DNA of 43,263 nucleotides from CAZLPZ01 sp964561535 (GCA_964561535.1 CAZLPZ010000012.1:1-43263); one strand, 5' to 3'. Positions 8,248-18,165 are shown, numbered from the stretch's first letter. A program made the numbers and translations. The notes: generated from the letters alone by a model not told the origin.

Positions 8248-9810
8248 ATGCCCAATCCCACGACACTCCCCCTTTGGAAAAAGATTGAAAAACATTACCG
8301 CACCGTCAAAGACCGTCAAATTATTGAGCTGTTTGATATTAATCCACAACGCTTCACCGGCATGAATCGTACTTTACCCGGTCTATTAATGGATTTTTCA
8401 AAAACGAATATCGATGCAGACGGATTAAAACTTCTTATTAACCTCGCACGCACCCAAAACGTTGACGGTTGGCGTGACCGAATGTTTGCCGGCGCGGCTA
8501 TTAACACAACCGAAAATCGGCCTGCCCTGCACACGGCCCTGCGTCGTCCCAAAAATGACTTGGTGACCCTGTCGGGGCGATCGATTATGCCCGATATTCA
8601 TGCAGTTTTAAATCAAATGCGCGTCTTTTCTGATCAAATTCGATCCGGCGCCTGGACCGGACACAAAGGGCAAGCCATCACCGATATCGTCAATATTGGC
8701 ATCGGAGGACAAGATTTGGGTGTCCACCTCGCCACCGCGTCCCTATCCGCATTTCACCACCCCACGATACGCGCACACTTTATATCGAATATTGACGGTC
8801 AAGCGCTTTTTCCCCTGCTTAAAATTCTTGATCCTGCACGTACTTTATTTCTGATCTCTTCAAAAACATTCACAACAGAAGAGACATTGGCCAATGCCGC
8901 GCGGGCAAAATCATGGTTAACCGACAGCGGTATAAGGCTTGAAAATTTACACCAACATATGGTGGTCATCTCCGCAAATCCAAAGGCGGCTGACATATTG
9001 GGTCTGCCGACAGCCAATTTATTCCCCTTTTGGGATTACATTGGGGGCCGGTTCAGTGTATGGGGGTCGGGGGGCCTTGCTTGTGCCCTTATGATCGGAT
9101 TCGATCGGTTCCGTGATTTCTTAAACGGCGCTAACGCCATGGATCGTCATTTTGCAACAGCCCCTTTGGAACAAAATATTCCTGTTTTATTGGCATTATG
9201 CGGTATTTGGCACATTAATTTTTGCGATTCCCGCGCCCTTGCCATCCTCCCGTATGACGAAAGATTGGCTCACCTTCCTGCCTATATTCAACAAATTGAT
9301 ATGGAATCAAATGGGAAGGGAGTCGATCGCGACGGCGAACCGATTGATTTTGCAACGGCGCCCGCCGTGTTTGGATCGACCGGAACATCCGCCCAACATT
9401 CATTTTTTCAATGCTTGCATCAGGGGCCGAATCCAATTCCAACTGAATTTATCGCCGTACGCACCCATGATCACCCTTGGGCCGATCATCATCGCCAATT
9501 GTGCGCAAATGCCGTCGCCCAAGCACAAGCCTTAATGATAGGAGAGGAAACAGACGATCCAGCGACCACCTGCCCCGGAAATCGCCCCAGCATTTTTATT
9601 GCGATTGATAAATTAGACCCCTATCATTTAGGAATGTTAATGACTCTTTATGAACATAAAATCTTTGTTCAAGGCACAATTTGGAATTTAAACAGTTTTG
9701 ACCAACCTGGCGTTTTTTTGGGTAAAAAATTGGCCAAAAACTTGATCCAAACTCGAGGCAAGGGGACAGATTCATCCACCGCAACGCTCTGGCGGGTTTT
9801 TGAAGGGTAA
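8248..9810 (+). CDS. pgi: Glucose-6-phosphate isomerase
   Basis: Interconverts glucose-6-phosphate and fructose-6-phosphate in glycolysis and gluconeogenesis. The family signatures are visible: VNIGIGGQDLGVHLA (about residue 150), DYIGGRFSVWG (about residue 258), and GSTGTSAQHSFFQCLHQG (about residue 375) with the conserved Gln-His; a late KLDPYHLGMLMTLYEHKIF block carries the C-terminal conserved segment. Length of 520 is normal for the family. It follows a long AT-rich gap and has AAGG about 9 nt before the ATG, so it probably has its own promoter. Confidence 0.95.
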   Translation: MPNPTTLPLWKKIEKHYRTVKDRQIIELFDINPQRFTGMNRTLPGLLMDFSKTNIDADGLKLLINLARTQNVDGWRDRMFAGAAINTTENRPALHTALRRPKNDLVTLSGRSIMPDIHAVLNQMRVFSDQIRSGAWTGHKGQAITDIVNIGIGGQDLGVHLATASLSAFHHPTIRAHFISNIDGQALFPLLKILDPARTLFLISSKTFTTEETLANAARAKSWLTDSGIRLENLHQHMVVISANPKAADILGLPTANLFPFWDYIGGRFSVWGSGGLACALMIGFDRFRDFLNGANAMDRHFATAPLEQNIPVLLALCGIWHINFCDSRALAILPYDERLAHLPAYIQQIDMESNGKGVDRDGEPIDFATAPAVFGSTGTSAQHSFFQCLHQGPNPIPTEFIAVRTHDHPWADHHRQLCANAVAQAQALMIGEETDDPATTCPGNRPSIFIAIDKLDPYHLGMLMTLYEHKIFVQGTIWNLNSFDQPGVFLGKKLAKNLIQTRGKGTDSSTATLWRVFEG

Positions 9811-9907
9811 TATAAGGACAAACTTTCATATCCCCACTTGCCGACCTGTTCAAACAAACCCTATACTCTATATTGTCAAATTACTCATTTTTTGAATAAT
9901 ATCGCTC

Positions 9908-11191
9908 GTGTCCTTTCCCACCTCCATTGAACCTGTTACCCAAAGTCAGCTGGATGATATCATCCTCAAGCACGGCATGTTCATGCGTGGTAAACCCGGC
10001 GGGGGACGCGCATTACTCCGGTTCAAAAATCTTCAAAAATTAGATTTTAAAGGGGGCGACCTGACAGGAGCCGATTTTACAGCATCCATTTTACGGGGTG
10101 CCGTCATGACCGGTGGCAATTTTTCGAATGCTATTTTTTACGGATGTGACCTACAACAGGCCAACCTTGAAAATGCCATTTTCCGTCGGGCCGACTTTCG
10201 CGGGGCCTATATTGCGGGGGCCAATCTGTCCCATGCTGATATGACATCCGCCGATATGCGGGAAGGCAAAATTCTAGAACGCGGCAATGATGGACAAATA
10301 ATCGAACGCGATGCCCCCGAAGGGCATGCCCCCAAAACGACCTTTACCGGCGCGCGCATGACCCACACCAATTTGGGGGGCGTCCGGGCGGCATCTGCTG
10401 ATTTTTCAGATGCTGATTTATCTGGCGTCATGATCCGAGGCGCCGACCTGCGGAAAGCAAACTTTAAGGGCGCGAACTTATCCCAAACCGATTTATCGGG
10501 TTCGGACATGCGCAATTGTAATTTACAAAATACGGTGATGAACGGGACAATTTTAGAACAAATTGAATCGTCGGGTATAAATGACGAAGGATCAATTAAA
10601 ACAGCCGATACAATGGGGGCCGTTTTTAACCAAAGCGAGCATAATTTAGAAGAATTGATCAACCAACATGTGATGTGGATTTCATCTGTTGGAAAAAATG
10701 GCACCCGCCTGGATCTGTCAGGATATGATTTACGTCAGGTTGTCGATCTGCGGCTTTATACCTTAACCGCTCTTATTGCCCGTAAAGCAACGTTTTTAAA
10801 TCTGAACTTAAAAGGGATCCAACTGCAAAATGCATCTCTTGAAGAATCAGACTTTCGAGATTGCAATCTGTCCCGATCGGATCTTCGGGCCAGTATTTTG
10901 GACGGCGCAAATTTGTCACGATGCGACCTCACGGGGTCCAATTTGGGCCCCCTTCATTTCGGAAAATTGGATGATCCAAATCATAAAATCAAACCGGTCT
11001 CAATGGTGGGTGCCAATTTACGTTATACCCAACTGACTGGCTCAAATCTATCCGATGCGGATTTAAGCGGTGCTGATCTATCTTATGCCAACTTATCCCA
11101 CGCCAACCTTGACCGTGCGAATTTGACCAACACAATCCTGACCCAAACAAAACTGGATGGGACTATTCAAGATCCTTTTCATAAGAAATAG
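9908..11191 (+). CDS. Pentapeptide-repeat protein
   Basis: The 427-residue product has two blocks of A(D/N)Lxx pentapeptide repeats, about residues 50-210 (GADFTASILRGAVM onwards) and 290-425 (ADLSGADLSYANL near the end), separated by a non-repeat segment with HNLEELINQHVMWI around residue 245-260. Such repeats fold into a right-handed square beta-helix and usually serve as a protein-binding or DNA-mimicking surface. No signal peptide, membrane segment or catalytic domain is visible, so it should be cytoplasmic. The start codon is a GTG at 9908 without a clear ribosome site; it is the least certain part of the call. Specific function unknown. Confidence 0.8.
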   Translation: MSFPTSIEPVTQSQLDDIILKHGMFMRGKPGGGRALLRFKNLQKLDFKGGDLTGADFTASILRGAVMTGGNFSNAIFYGCDLQQANLENAIFRRADFRGAYIAGANLSHADMTSADMREGKILERGNDGQIIERDAPEGHAPKTTFTGARMTHTNLGGVRAASADFSDADLSGVMIRGADLRKANFKGANLSQTDLSGSDMRNCNLQNTVMNGTILEQIESSGINDEGSIKTADTMGAVFNQSEHNLEELINQHVMWISSVGKNGTRLDLSGYDLRQVVDLRLYTLTALIARKATFLNLNLKGIQLQNASLEESDFRDCNLSRSDLRASILDGANLSRCDLTGSNLGPLHFGKLDDPNHKIKPVSMVGANLRYTQLTGSNLSDADLSGADLSYANLSHANLDRANLTNTILTQTKLDGTIQDPFHKK

Positions 11192-11274
11192 ACGGCGCAG
11201 AATAGACGAAATCAATGAGGATAGAGCCTAAAACTCTCTCCCCTCTCCAGTGAAAATTATGCTAAATATCGGAT

Positions 11275-13116
11275 ATGCCTGTCCTTCGAATTTTACCCGA
11301 TCACCTTGTTAATCAAATCGCTGCCGGCGAGGTAATCGAACGCCCCGCCGCTGCATTAAAAGAATTGGTTGAAAACGCCCTGGATGCCGGAGGCCGTACA
11401 ATCGATATTGTCATTAAACAGGGGGGGAAAACATATTTATGTGTTACAGACGATGGATGTGGCATGTCGCTTGATGATTTATCTCTTGCCTTGACACGCC
11501 ATGCCACATCGAAAATGCCCGATGACGATTTGGTTCATATTCGATCAATGGGTTTTCGAGGCGAGGCATTGCCCTCTATTGGCTCTGTCTCGCATTTAAC
11601 CCTGACATCACGGCAACCAGGGGCTGATACAGCGTGGCAAGTCACTGCAGCAAATGGAAAAATAACCAAGGCAATCCCCGCCGCACACCCCACAGGCACA
11701 CGGGTCGAGGTATCTGATTTATTCCATACAACCCCCGCGCGGTTAAAATTTTTAAAAAGTGATCCCGCAGAATACACCGCCTGTAAAGATGTTGTGGTGC
11801 GTCTTGCCCTCGCGCGGCCCGATGTTGCGTTTTCATTGACACATAATGATCAACGCGTCATTCATGTGGGTGTTACAGATGGATCCTATGAATCACAACT
11901 TGCCTCACGCGTGCGCGCCCTCATGGGCGCTGAATTTCACGATCAAACTTTGCCTATTATGGCTGAAGATCAATCCGTGCAAATTACAGGACGAATTGGA
12001 AACCCTACATTCCACAAAGGGCAATCAAATCACCAATATTTATTTGTCAATAATAGGCCTGTGAAAGACCGGACAATATTGGGCGCCCTTCGGGCTGCAT
12101 TCGGAGATATTATTCCCCATGATCGACACGGCGTTGCACTTTTATTCATTACCCTTCCAGCAGAAGACGTTGACGTGAACGTGCACCCCGCAAAATCTGA
12201 GGTACGATTCCGCGATAGCGCCCGCATCCGCAATTTATTGATTGCAAGCATTCGTACGCGCCTGTCGAGACACCAAGGAACAGCCGAACATATCAACGCA
12301 TCAGCCCGTTCGTTTGACGCCTTTCAAACAAAAAATTTCTTAGACTCAAAAATTAATTCTGGTATGTCCTATCAGCGCGACTATGGCATAGGAGGAACCA
12401 GATCATATTCTATTGCCCCAAATCAATTATCGGATTCGACGGCCAATACCTATACTTCTTTATTTTTACCAGAACATTCCCTGCGATCGGTCGATACAGA
12501 ACCCCAAAAAAATGACACAAACTTTTCTACATCCTATCCATTAGGTCTCGCACGCGCTTATATTCACAATATGTTTATTGTAGCACAGACATTAGACGGT
12601 ATGGTCATTATCGATGCCCATGCCGCGCACGAACGATTAATGTACGAACGATATAAAAAATTTTTAGAAGAAACGGGTATCCCCGCCCAACGCCTATTAT
12701 CTCCTGATATCATTACCCTAGATGATATACGCGCCAATGCCCTTTTAGAACACACCCAGACATTATATACCCACGGCCTTGAAATTGACTCGTTTGGACC
12801 TGATTGTGTGATGGTACGATCTGTCCCATCTGAACTTTCCGATCGACTGGATCTGCCACGAATCCTGACAGATCTCGCTGATGAAATTCTTGAAACCGGA
12901 TCAACCGAAAGCCTATCAAACCGCATACTCTCATTTCTAGCGACCAAAGCCTGTCACCATGCTGTACGTGCCGGCCGCCCTCTGAATATTGACGAGATGA
13001 ATGTATTACTGCGGCAGATTGAAGAAACACCCAGCGCATGCACATGTAATCATGGACGTCCAACTTTTTTTAAAATGGCCCTTGCGGATATTGAACGATT
13101 ATTCGAACGGCGTTAA
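11275..13116 (+). CDS. mutL: DNA mismatch repair protein MutL
   Basis: Links MutS mismatch recognition to downstream excision. The GHKL ATPase domain is clear: NQIAAGEVIERPAAALKELV, ENALDAGG, DDGCGM, TRHATSK and MGFRGEALPSI. The NVHPAKSEVRF segment marks the transducer domain (about residue 302). The C-terminal dimerisation/endonuclease domain has DAHAAHERLMYE (about residue 445), and a late CTCNHGRPTFFKM that matches the zinc-site CPHGRP element. In the metal motif the usual DQHA is DAHA here; the acidic and histidine ligands remain. Length of 613 is normal. mutS lies about 9 kb downstream on the same strand. Confidence 0.95.
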   Translation: MPVLRILPDHLVNQIAAGEVIERPAAALKELVENALDAGGRTIDIVIKQGGKTYLCVTDDGCGMSLDDLSLALTRHATSKMPDDDLVHIRSMGFRGEALPSIGSVSHLTLTSRQPGADTAWQVTAANGKITKAIPAAHPTGTRVEVSDLFHTTPARLKFLKSDPAEYTACKDVVVRLALARPDVAFSLTHNDQRVIHVGVTDGSYESQLASRVRALMGAEFHDQTLPIMAEDQSVQITGRIGNPTFHKGQSNHQYLFVNNRPVKDRTILGALRAAFGDIIPHDRHGVALLFITLPAEDVDVNVHPAKSEVRFRDSARIRNLLIASIRTRLSRHQGTAEHINASARSFDAFQTKNFLDSKINSGMSYQRDYGIGGTRSYSIAPNQLSDSTANTYTSLFLPEHSLRSVDTEPQKNDTNFSTSYPLGLARAYIHNMFIVAQTLDGMVIIDAHAAHERLMYERYKKFLEETGIPAQRLLSPDIITLDDIRANALLEHTQTLYTHGLEIDSFGPDCVMVRSVPSELSDRLDLPRILTDLADEILETGSTESLSNRILSFLATKACHHAVRAGRPLNIDEMNVLLRQIEETPSACTCNHGRPTFFKMALADIERLFERR

Positions 13117-13130
13117 CTGAAATTTCTCTT

Positions 13131-14087
13131 TCAGAAGGAAGCCCCCCCAGCTCGCTTTTTCTTTAAAAGTCTATCAAGTTCACGCACCATAATCCTCCAT
13201 GAATCTTTTTGAAGAAGACTTGGATTTTTGTCCACAATATGAGCCTTTACGATGTCAGAAAACTGATCGATTTGGATTATATGAGGGATATCCGATGTCG
13301 ATGTTTTTAATTTGAATACCGCAATTCCAGAATTTTTATCAATTTTTCCACGTGGAATAATCACCGAGCCCGAAAACACATGCCCCGAAATTCTAATATC
13401 AAGTGAATCGAAAATAATCGCTTTTTTCTGAACATTTAATTTTCCTGTAGCCAAAAACCCTCCCCATTTAATGGATACAACCGACGTTCCATCGATCTGA
13501 TAATACCATTTTTTTCCGACCGCATGCGCCAATAATGGAATGCGTATAATGACAGGTTCGTCGCCGTAATCACCCATCATCACAAACGCTGCTACAGGTC
13601 TTTGGGTCGTAACATCGACCGGCCCTTCAATATTCCCGGTCCGCAAATGCAGCGCATATGGACCTAGAATACCGGGTCTCAAGATTAAATTCTGAAACGA
13701 TGCGGTCACAATTGATGGGCCACCCCACAGATTTTGAAATGAGTCTTGGATAAAAAGAGCCTGCTCTAAAATCACATCTGGGAATGTTGTATCACGCACA
13801 AAAACTTGTTCTGAAGTTTTTTCTAGATTTAATACCCCCGTCATATTTTTAAAATCCATTTTTAATTCGGGGAATACACGATAACTTTTTAAATCATGCA
13901 CGGTGGCCTGTACCCCTGTCATACCCCCAATCACTTGTTCTAAACTTTTTTTCGAAATATCCCCATTTCCACCAATTCCTGCCATAAATAAGGTCGCAAT
14001 AAACAATAAAATACCTGCTACAACCGCCAAACGAATCATCCACCGCGTCATTAAAAAGATAATTTTAAAAATAAAATGACGTGACAT
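13131..14087 (-). CDS. Membrane-anchored envelope protein, AsmA/YhdP-like, uncharacterised
   Basis: An N-terminal transmembrane helix (about residues 14-38, AVVAGILLFIATLFMAGIGG) anchors a roughly 280-residue extracytoplasmic part. That part is rich in alternating hydrophobic beta-strand patterns such as VQATVHDLKSYRVFPEL and ALHLRTGNIEG, like the repeated strands of AsmA-type lipid-transfer proteins, but I see no diagnostic motif. The C-terminus is basic (LLKKKRAGG). I chose the ATG at 14087, 7 nt after AAGGA; a GTG lies one codon earlier. It converges on mutL with only 14 nt between stops. Base composition is visibly more AT-rich than mutL. Confidence 0.55.
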   Translation of the reverse strand: MSRHFIFKIIFLMTRWMIRLAVVAGILLFIATLFMAGIGGNGDISKKSLEQVIGGMTGVQATVHDLKSYRVFPELKMDFKNMTGVLNLEKTSEQVFVRDTTFPDVILEQALFIQDSFQNLWGGPSIVTASFQNLILRPGILGPYALHLRTGNIEGPVDVTTQRPVAAFVMMGDYGDEPVIIRIPLLAHAVGKKWYYQIDGTSVVSIKWGGFLATGKLNVQKKAIIFDSLDIRISGHVFSGSVIIPRGKIDKNSGIAVFKLKTSTSDIPHIIQIDQFSDIVKAHIVDKNPSLLQKDSWRIMVRELDRLLKKKRAGGASF

Positions 14088-14151
14088 CACGAATTCCTTT
14101 TTTTAAATCAAATTATTTTTACTGAATTTCCACTTGTACAAAAAAGACAAT

Positions 14152-15135
14152 TTAGACCTTTAATTCGAGCCCAATTTTCTGAATCGATTTTGAAAAATCA
14201 TCAGGGAACGGTGATTCAAACGTCATGGTCTCATCCGTTTTAGGATGTGTGATGGTAATCCCTGCCGCATGCAACATCACCCGCGGTTTAACCTTTATTT
14301 TCCGCAACAATTCAACATCACCTCCATATTTTGTATCCCCCAATAATGGACACCCAATATGCGCCGCATGAACGCGAATTTGGTGCGTACGCCCCGTTTT
14401 AGGTGAAAATTCGATCAATGCTGCAGGGATAATCTTTTCGTCATCTTTTGTACCCACCTTTGCCCGAACTTGATATTTTGTAATGGCGGGGTCTCCCTCG
14501 CGCATGACTTGCATTTTTTCTAAATCAGTTCCTGCCATCACTTTCCCAATCGGCGCATCGATAACACCTGTCAACCGCGTGGGAATAGGTGAGACCAATG
14601 CCATATATGTTTTAAAAACATCGCGACCTTTAAATTGTTCACCTAAATGTCGTGCGGCCGCCGCCGTGCGCGCAAGGATCAAAACGCCGGATGTTTCACG
14701 ATCAATCCGGTGGACGAGACGCGGACGTACACCATGTACGATATAATCATCGAGTAACATTTCTAAATGCACACGTAACCCCGATCCGCCCTGAACCGCG
14801 AGACCCGTGGGTTTATCGATTACAAGCAACGTATCATCTTGATATAGAACTTTAATTTTTGGATGATTCTCGGTACGTTCTAAATTTGTTTTTAATGCCG
14901 CACTGCTCGCGCGCGAACGCCCTGTTTCATCTTCCAAAATTTGTGGCACCCGTACCTCTTGCCCGGCCGTTAACCGTGCATCAGACTTCGCACGCTTTCC
15001 ATCAATTTTAACAACTCCCTTACGCAATAATTTCTGAATCAATACATAAGGAAGATCCGGACGTTTTTTGCGTAACCACCGGTCTAATCGTTGTCCATCA
15101 TCATCAGAAGAAATTTTAATTGTTTCATGTGTCAT
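14152..15135 (-). CDS. rluC: RluC/RluD-type 23S rRNA pseudouridine synthase
   Basis: Isomerises uridines in 23S rRNA. An N-terminal S4 RNA-binding domain (GQRLDRWLRK, then KLLRKGVVKIDGKRA) is followed by the RluA-family catalytic domain with HRIDRETSGVLIL; the catalytic Asp is near residue 145. GRTHQIRVHAAHIG and GDTKYGG are the later family motifs. I placed the start at the ATG at 15135, which overlaps the rarA stop (ATGA) and has GGAAAG upstream; a longer frame starts 11 codons earlier inside rarA. RluC against RluD specificity is assigned only by general resemblance. Confidence 0.85.
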   Translation of the reverse strand: MTHETIKISSDDDGQRLDRWLRKKRPDLPYVLIQKLLRKGVVKIDGKRAKSDARLTAGQEVRVPQILEDETGRSRASSAALKTNLERTENHPKIKVLYQDDTLLVIDKPTGLAVQGGSGLRVHLEMLLDDYIVHGVRPRLVHRIDRETSGVLILARTAAAARHLGEQFKGRDVFKTYMALVSPIPTRLTGVIDAPIGKVMAGTDLEKMQVMREGDPAITKYQVRAKVGTKDDEKIIPAALIEFSPKTGRTHQIRVHAAHIGCPLLGDTKYGGDVELLRKIKVKPRVMLHAAGITITHPKTDETMTFESPFPDDFSKSIQKIGLELKV

Positions 15136-16451
15136 AATTTTTCTTTCCGCGCGCGTAATGCCGCCCAATAATCCATTCGTTTTAAAATATCGCGTTCAAA
15201 TCCACGTTCAACGGGCGTATAAAATCGAGTACGTACCATCATATCCGGAAAATAATTCTGGCCCGAGAACCCATCCGCCATATCATGATCATAAATATAT
15301 CCTTCACCATACCCTTGATCTTTCATCATATCCGTTGGAGCATTTAAAATATGCTTTGGCGGCATTAATGATCCATGCTCACGCGCGGCCGTTCGCGCTG
15401 TACTATACGCTATATAATTTGCATTCGATTTTGGGGCCGTTGCGACATAAATCAAGCCTTGCGATAAAGCCAGTTCCCCTTCTGGACTTCCCATTCGCTC
15501 ATAGGCTTCCCATGCATTCATAGTTACGATCAATGCATTCGGGTCAGCCATACCGATATCCTCAACTGCCATCCGTACGATACGTCGTGCAATAAAACGC
15601 GGATCTTCTCCCCCTTCGAGCATCCGACAAAACCAATAAAGTGCCGCGTCCACATCTGATCCCCGCACAGATTTATGCAAGGCGCTGATCAAATTATAAT
15701 GCCCATCATCACTTTTATCATATAATGGACGACGGCGTGAGACCAATACCAGAAGCTCTGTTTCATCCAATATTTTGGACTGTGCGAATATTTGTTCAGC
15801 CATCGTCAATAAATATCGACCATCCCCATCAGCAATTGCGCACAACGTATCTCGTGTAGAAATCGTCAGTGGCAAAGTTCGACCCATATATTTTTCAGCG
15901 CGATCAAGCAATAATAACAACGCCGCACTATCTAGGCGTTTTAAAACAACGACCTGTGTACGGGATAATAAAGCCCCATTCAATTCAAATGAGGGATTTT
16001 CGGTTGTAGCCCCGATCAAAGTAATTGTGCCGTCCTCAACCACCGGTAGGAACGCATCTTGTTGAGCCTTGTTAAAACGGTGAATTTCATCAACAAACAA
16101 TAATGTCCGCACCCCATTTTGCGCCCGAATGCGGGCCGTTTCAAATATCCGTTTTAAATCGGCAATGCCAGAAAAAATTGCGGAAAGTTGTTCAAAATGC
16201 AACCCCGACCCCTGCGCCAAAATTCGGGCCATCGTGGTTTTACCGCACCCCGGTGGCCCCCACAAAATTAACGAAGGTAATACGCCGCCAGCTATATAGG
16301 TTGATAAAATACCCCCTACATCGGTCAAATGCCCCTGCCCCACCACATCTCCCAGTGTTTCAGGACGCAGAGTATCTGCCAACGGTCTCTGCCCCAAAGT
16401 AGGCTTCCCATCGACTTTGGCAGAGTCAAAAAGTTCCAGCGATTTATTCAT
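15132..16451 (-). CDS. rarA: Replication-associated recombination protein A (AAA+ ATPase)
   Basis: RarA/MgsA acts at stalled replication forks. The AAA+ core shows Walker A LWGPPGCGKTTMA (about residue 63), Walker B LLFVDEIHRFNKAQQDAF, sensor GATTENPSFELN, and the C-terminal domain signature RGSDVDAALYWFCRMLEGGEDP and IVRMAVEDIGMADP. Length of 439 is normal. It is the upstream gene of a two-gene unit with rluC through a 4-nt overlap, and is divergent from mgtE. Confidence 0.95.
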   Translation of the reverse strand: MNKSLELFDSAKVDGKPTLGQRPLADTLRPETLGDVVGQGHLTDVGGILSTYIAGGVLPSLILWGPPGCGKTTMARILAQGSGLHFEQLSAIFSGIADLKRIFETARIRAQNGVRTLLFVDEIHRFNKAQQDAFLPVVEDGTITLIGATTENPSFELNGALLSRTQVVVLKRLDSAALLLLLDRAEKYMGRTLPLTISTRDTLCAIADGDGRYLLTMAEQIFAQSKILDETELLVLVSRRRPLYDKSDDGHYNLISALHKSVRGSDVDAALYWFCRMLEGGEDPRFIARRIVRMAVEDIGMADPNALIVTMNAWEAYERMGSPEGELALSQGLIYVATAPKSNANYIAYSTARTAAREHGSLMPPKHILNAPTDMMKDQGYGEGYIYDHDMADGFSGQNYFPDMMVRTRFYTPVERGFERDILKRMDYWAALRARKEKL

Positions 16452-16531
16452 GTCATGACTATAACGACCTTTTTAAACCGATCCAATAAAAATGTCGAAT
16501 TCAGACCTTTATTCTTGGGCATTTTCATCAC

Positions 16532-16561
16532 TCATGATAAAGTAAGTTAAAATAATCATGA
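16532..16561 (+). promoter_or_regulatory. Inverted repeat covering the mgtE start codon
   Basis: TCATGAT (16532-16538) and ATCATGA (16555-16561) could pair, with a 16-nt loop, and would bury the mgtE ATG (16558-16560). No normal Shine-Dalgarno sequence is seen before mgtE. The stem is short and AT-rich, so its stability is doubtful. Confidence 0.3.
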
Positions 16562-18054
16562 ATCATACTGATGACGACATTTTAATCTCTCCCCCTCCCC
16601 CTGATTCGATTGAATCAGGTCGAACAACTGCATTTTTATTACAAAATTCCCTGGCCCAAACTGTTGAAAGGCATGAACCAGATCTCGTCCATGACCACGA
16701 CGTAGAAGAAATTGTTGATTTTGATGATGGTGATATTTTTGACATTTCCCGCGCGCTGTCACGCGACCGTCATGAACGTGTCGCGCGCCTTTTGGCGGAT
16801 TTAACGCCCGCGGACATTGCCGAATATATCGAAAAGGTTGATCCGACCACGCGTGAAAAATTCCTCGCACACCACAGCGAGGCCCTCGACCCCGATGTCT
16901 TCGCCTATATCCAGGAAGATGTTCTAGCTGGCATCTTAAAACACATGCCAGCACGTACCATTGCGACATTAATTAACCAACTGGAATCAGATGATGCCCT
17001 TGGGTTGATTCAATCACTTGATCACGAACCACGTGCCGATGTCATCCGGCACCTGTCATCCAAAACCCGCCTGGCCATCGAAGAGGGCCTCAGTTTCCCC
17101 GAAGATTCCGCCGGACGATTGATGCGACGCGAAGTCGTCGCAATCCCCCAATTTTGGACCGTGGGCAAAACACTCGATTATTTTCGAGCAGCGGCAAGTA
17201 CCCTGCCCAATCATTTCTTGGATGTTTTTATCATTACGCCCGACCATCATATTGTCGGTAAAGTGACCCTTTCGCGCCTCGTTATGGCGGGACGATCTGA
17301 AAAAGTAGACGCATTATCCATCGAAGAAACTTATCCTATCCCAGCCGATATGGACCAAGAAGAGGTCGCTCTCCTGTTTAAGCGCGAAGATTTAACTTCT
17401 GCCCCAGTAGTTGATAATGATGGTCGATTATTAGGGGTCATTACGGTTGATGATATTGTGCATGTTATTGCAGATGAAGCCGAAGAGGATATTTTAAAAA
17501 TCCATGGGGTTAAAGATGGTGATTTTTATCGTGGGGTCAAGGCCACAACAATATCTCGGTTTTATTGGCTGTTTATAAATTTACTGACAGCCATCTTGGC
17601 TGCTTATGTTATTTCATTTTTCGAAGAAACGTTATCGCGCGTCGTGGCACTCGCCATTTTGATGCCAATTGTGGCTGGCATGGGCGGCAATGCCGGCACC
17701 CAGACCTTAACTGTTGCCGTACGCGCCCTTGCCACAAACGAACTTTCGTCAACAAATATGTGGCGAGCGATTTTCAAGGAAACCTTGATTGGCGCGTTAA
17801 ACGGTATTGCCTTTGCGATCATCATCGGATTATTCGCCTGGTTTTGGTTTTCAGATCCTGTTTTAGGTGGGGTTATTGGATCCGCGATGGTCATCAACCT
17901 GATTGTCGCCGGGTTTTTTGGCGCGATCATTCCCATGATCTTAAATAAATTAGGATACGATCCAGCCGAATCATCCACCGTATTTTTAACCACTTTTACG
18001 GATGTCGTTGGATTTTTCGCATTTTTGGGTCTCGCCAGCATATTTGTGGTTTAA
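16558..18054 (+). CDS. mgtE: Magnesium transporter MgtE
   Basis: Inner-membrane Mg2+ channel gated by cytoplasmic Mg2+. Domains in order: an acidic MgtE N domain (about residues 55-165, including LADLTPADIAEYI), two CBS domains (about 165-305, with APVVDNDGRLLGVITVDDIV) and five membrane helices in the C-terminal 180 residues with the signature MPIVAGMGGNAGTQTLTVAVRALA. The first 40 residues are a proline- and acid-rich extension. Length of 498 is slightly above the family norm of about 450. It is divergent from rarA and 105 nt from it; a possible start-codon hairpin lies in the leader. Confidence 0.93.
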   Translation: MNHTDDDILISPPPPDSIESGRTTAFLLQNSLAQTVERHEPDLVHDHDVEEIVDFDDGDIFDISRALSRDRHERVARLLADLTPADIAEYIEKVDPTTREKFLAHHSEALDPDVFAYIQEDVLAGILKHMPARTIATLINQLESDDALGLIQSLDHEPRADVIRHLSSKTRLAIEEGLSFPEDSAGRLMRREVVAIPQFWTVGKTLDYFRAAASTLPNHFLDVFIITPDHHIVGKVTLSRLVMAGRSEKVDALSIEETYPIPADMDQEEVALLFKREDLTSAPVVDNDGRLLGVITVDDIVHVIADEAEEDILKIHGVKDGDFYRGVKATTISRFYWLFINLLTAILAAYVISFFEETLSRVVALAILMPIVAGMGGNAGTQTLTVAVRALATNELSSTNMWRAIFKETLIGALNGIAFAIIIGLFAWFWFSDPVLGGVIGSAMVINLIVAGFFGAIIPMILNKLGYDPAESSTVFLTTFTDVVGFFAFLGLASIFVV

Positions 18055-18090
18055 TTCCTTAGATGCCTGCTCCGCAGCATCGAAAGATTT

Positions 18091-18165
18091 TGACGACCAA
18101 CCCCGGATCAGTGCATATTCGCCCTGTTCTTTTTAAATATGGATCCAATATGACGACCAACCCCG
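18091..18165. repeat. 15-nt direct repeat around the lipA start
   Basis: TGACGACCAACCCCG occurs at 18091-18105 and again at 18151-18165, exactly 60 nt apart and in the same frame. The second copy begins with the TG of the lipA ATG; the first reads as TTG ACG ACC. Confidence 0.75.

Noticed and set aside
8117..8365. 82-codon + frame before pgi
   Set aside because: It overlaps the pgi start in another frame and has no ribosome site or known motif.
10050..11190. Tandem DNA repeats or CRISPR-like array in the pentapeptide gene
   Set aside because: The periodicity is at protein level (A(D/N)Lxx); DNA units are divergent and no equal spacers exist.
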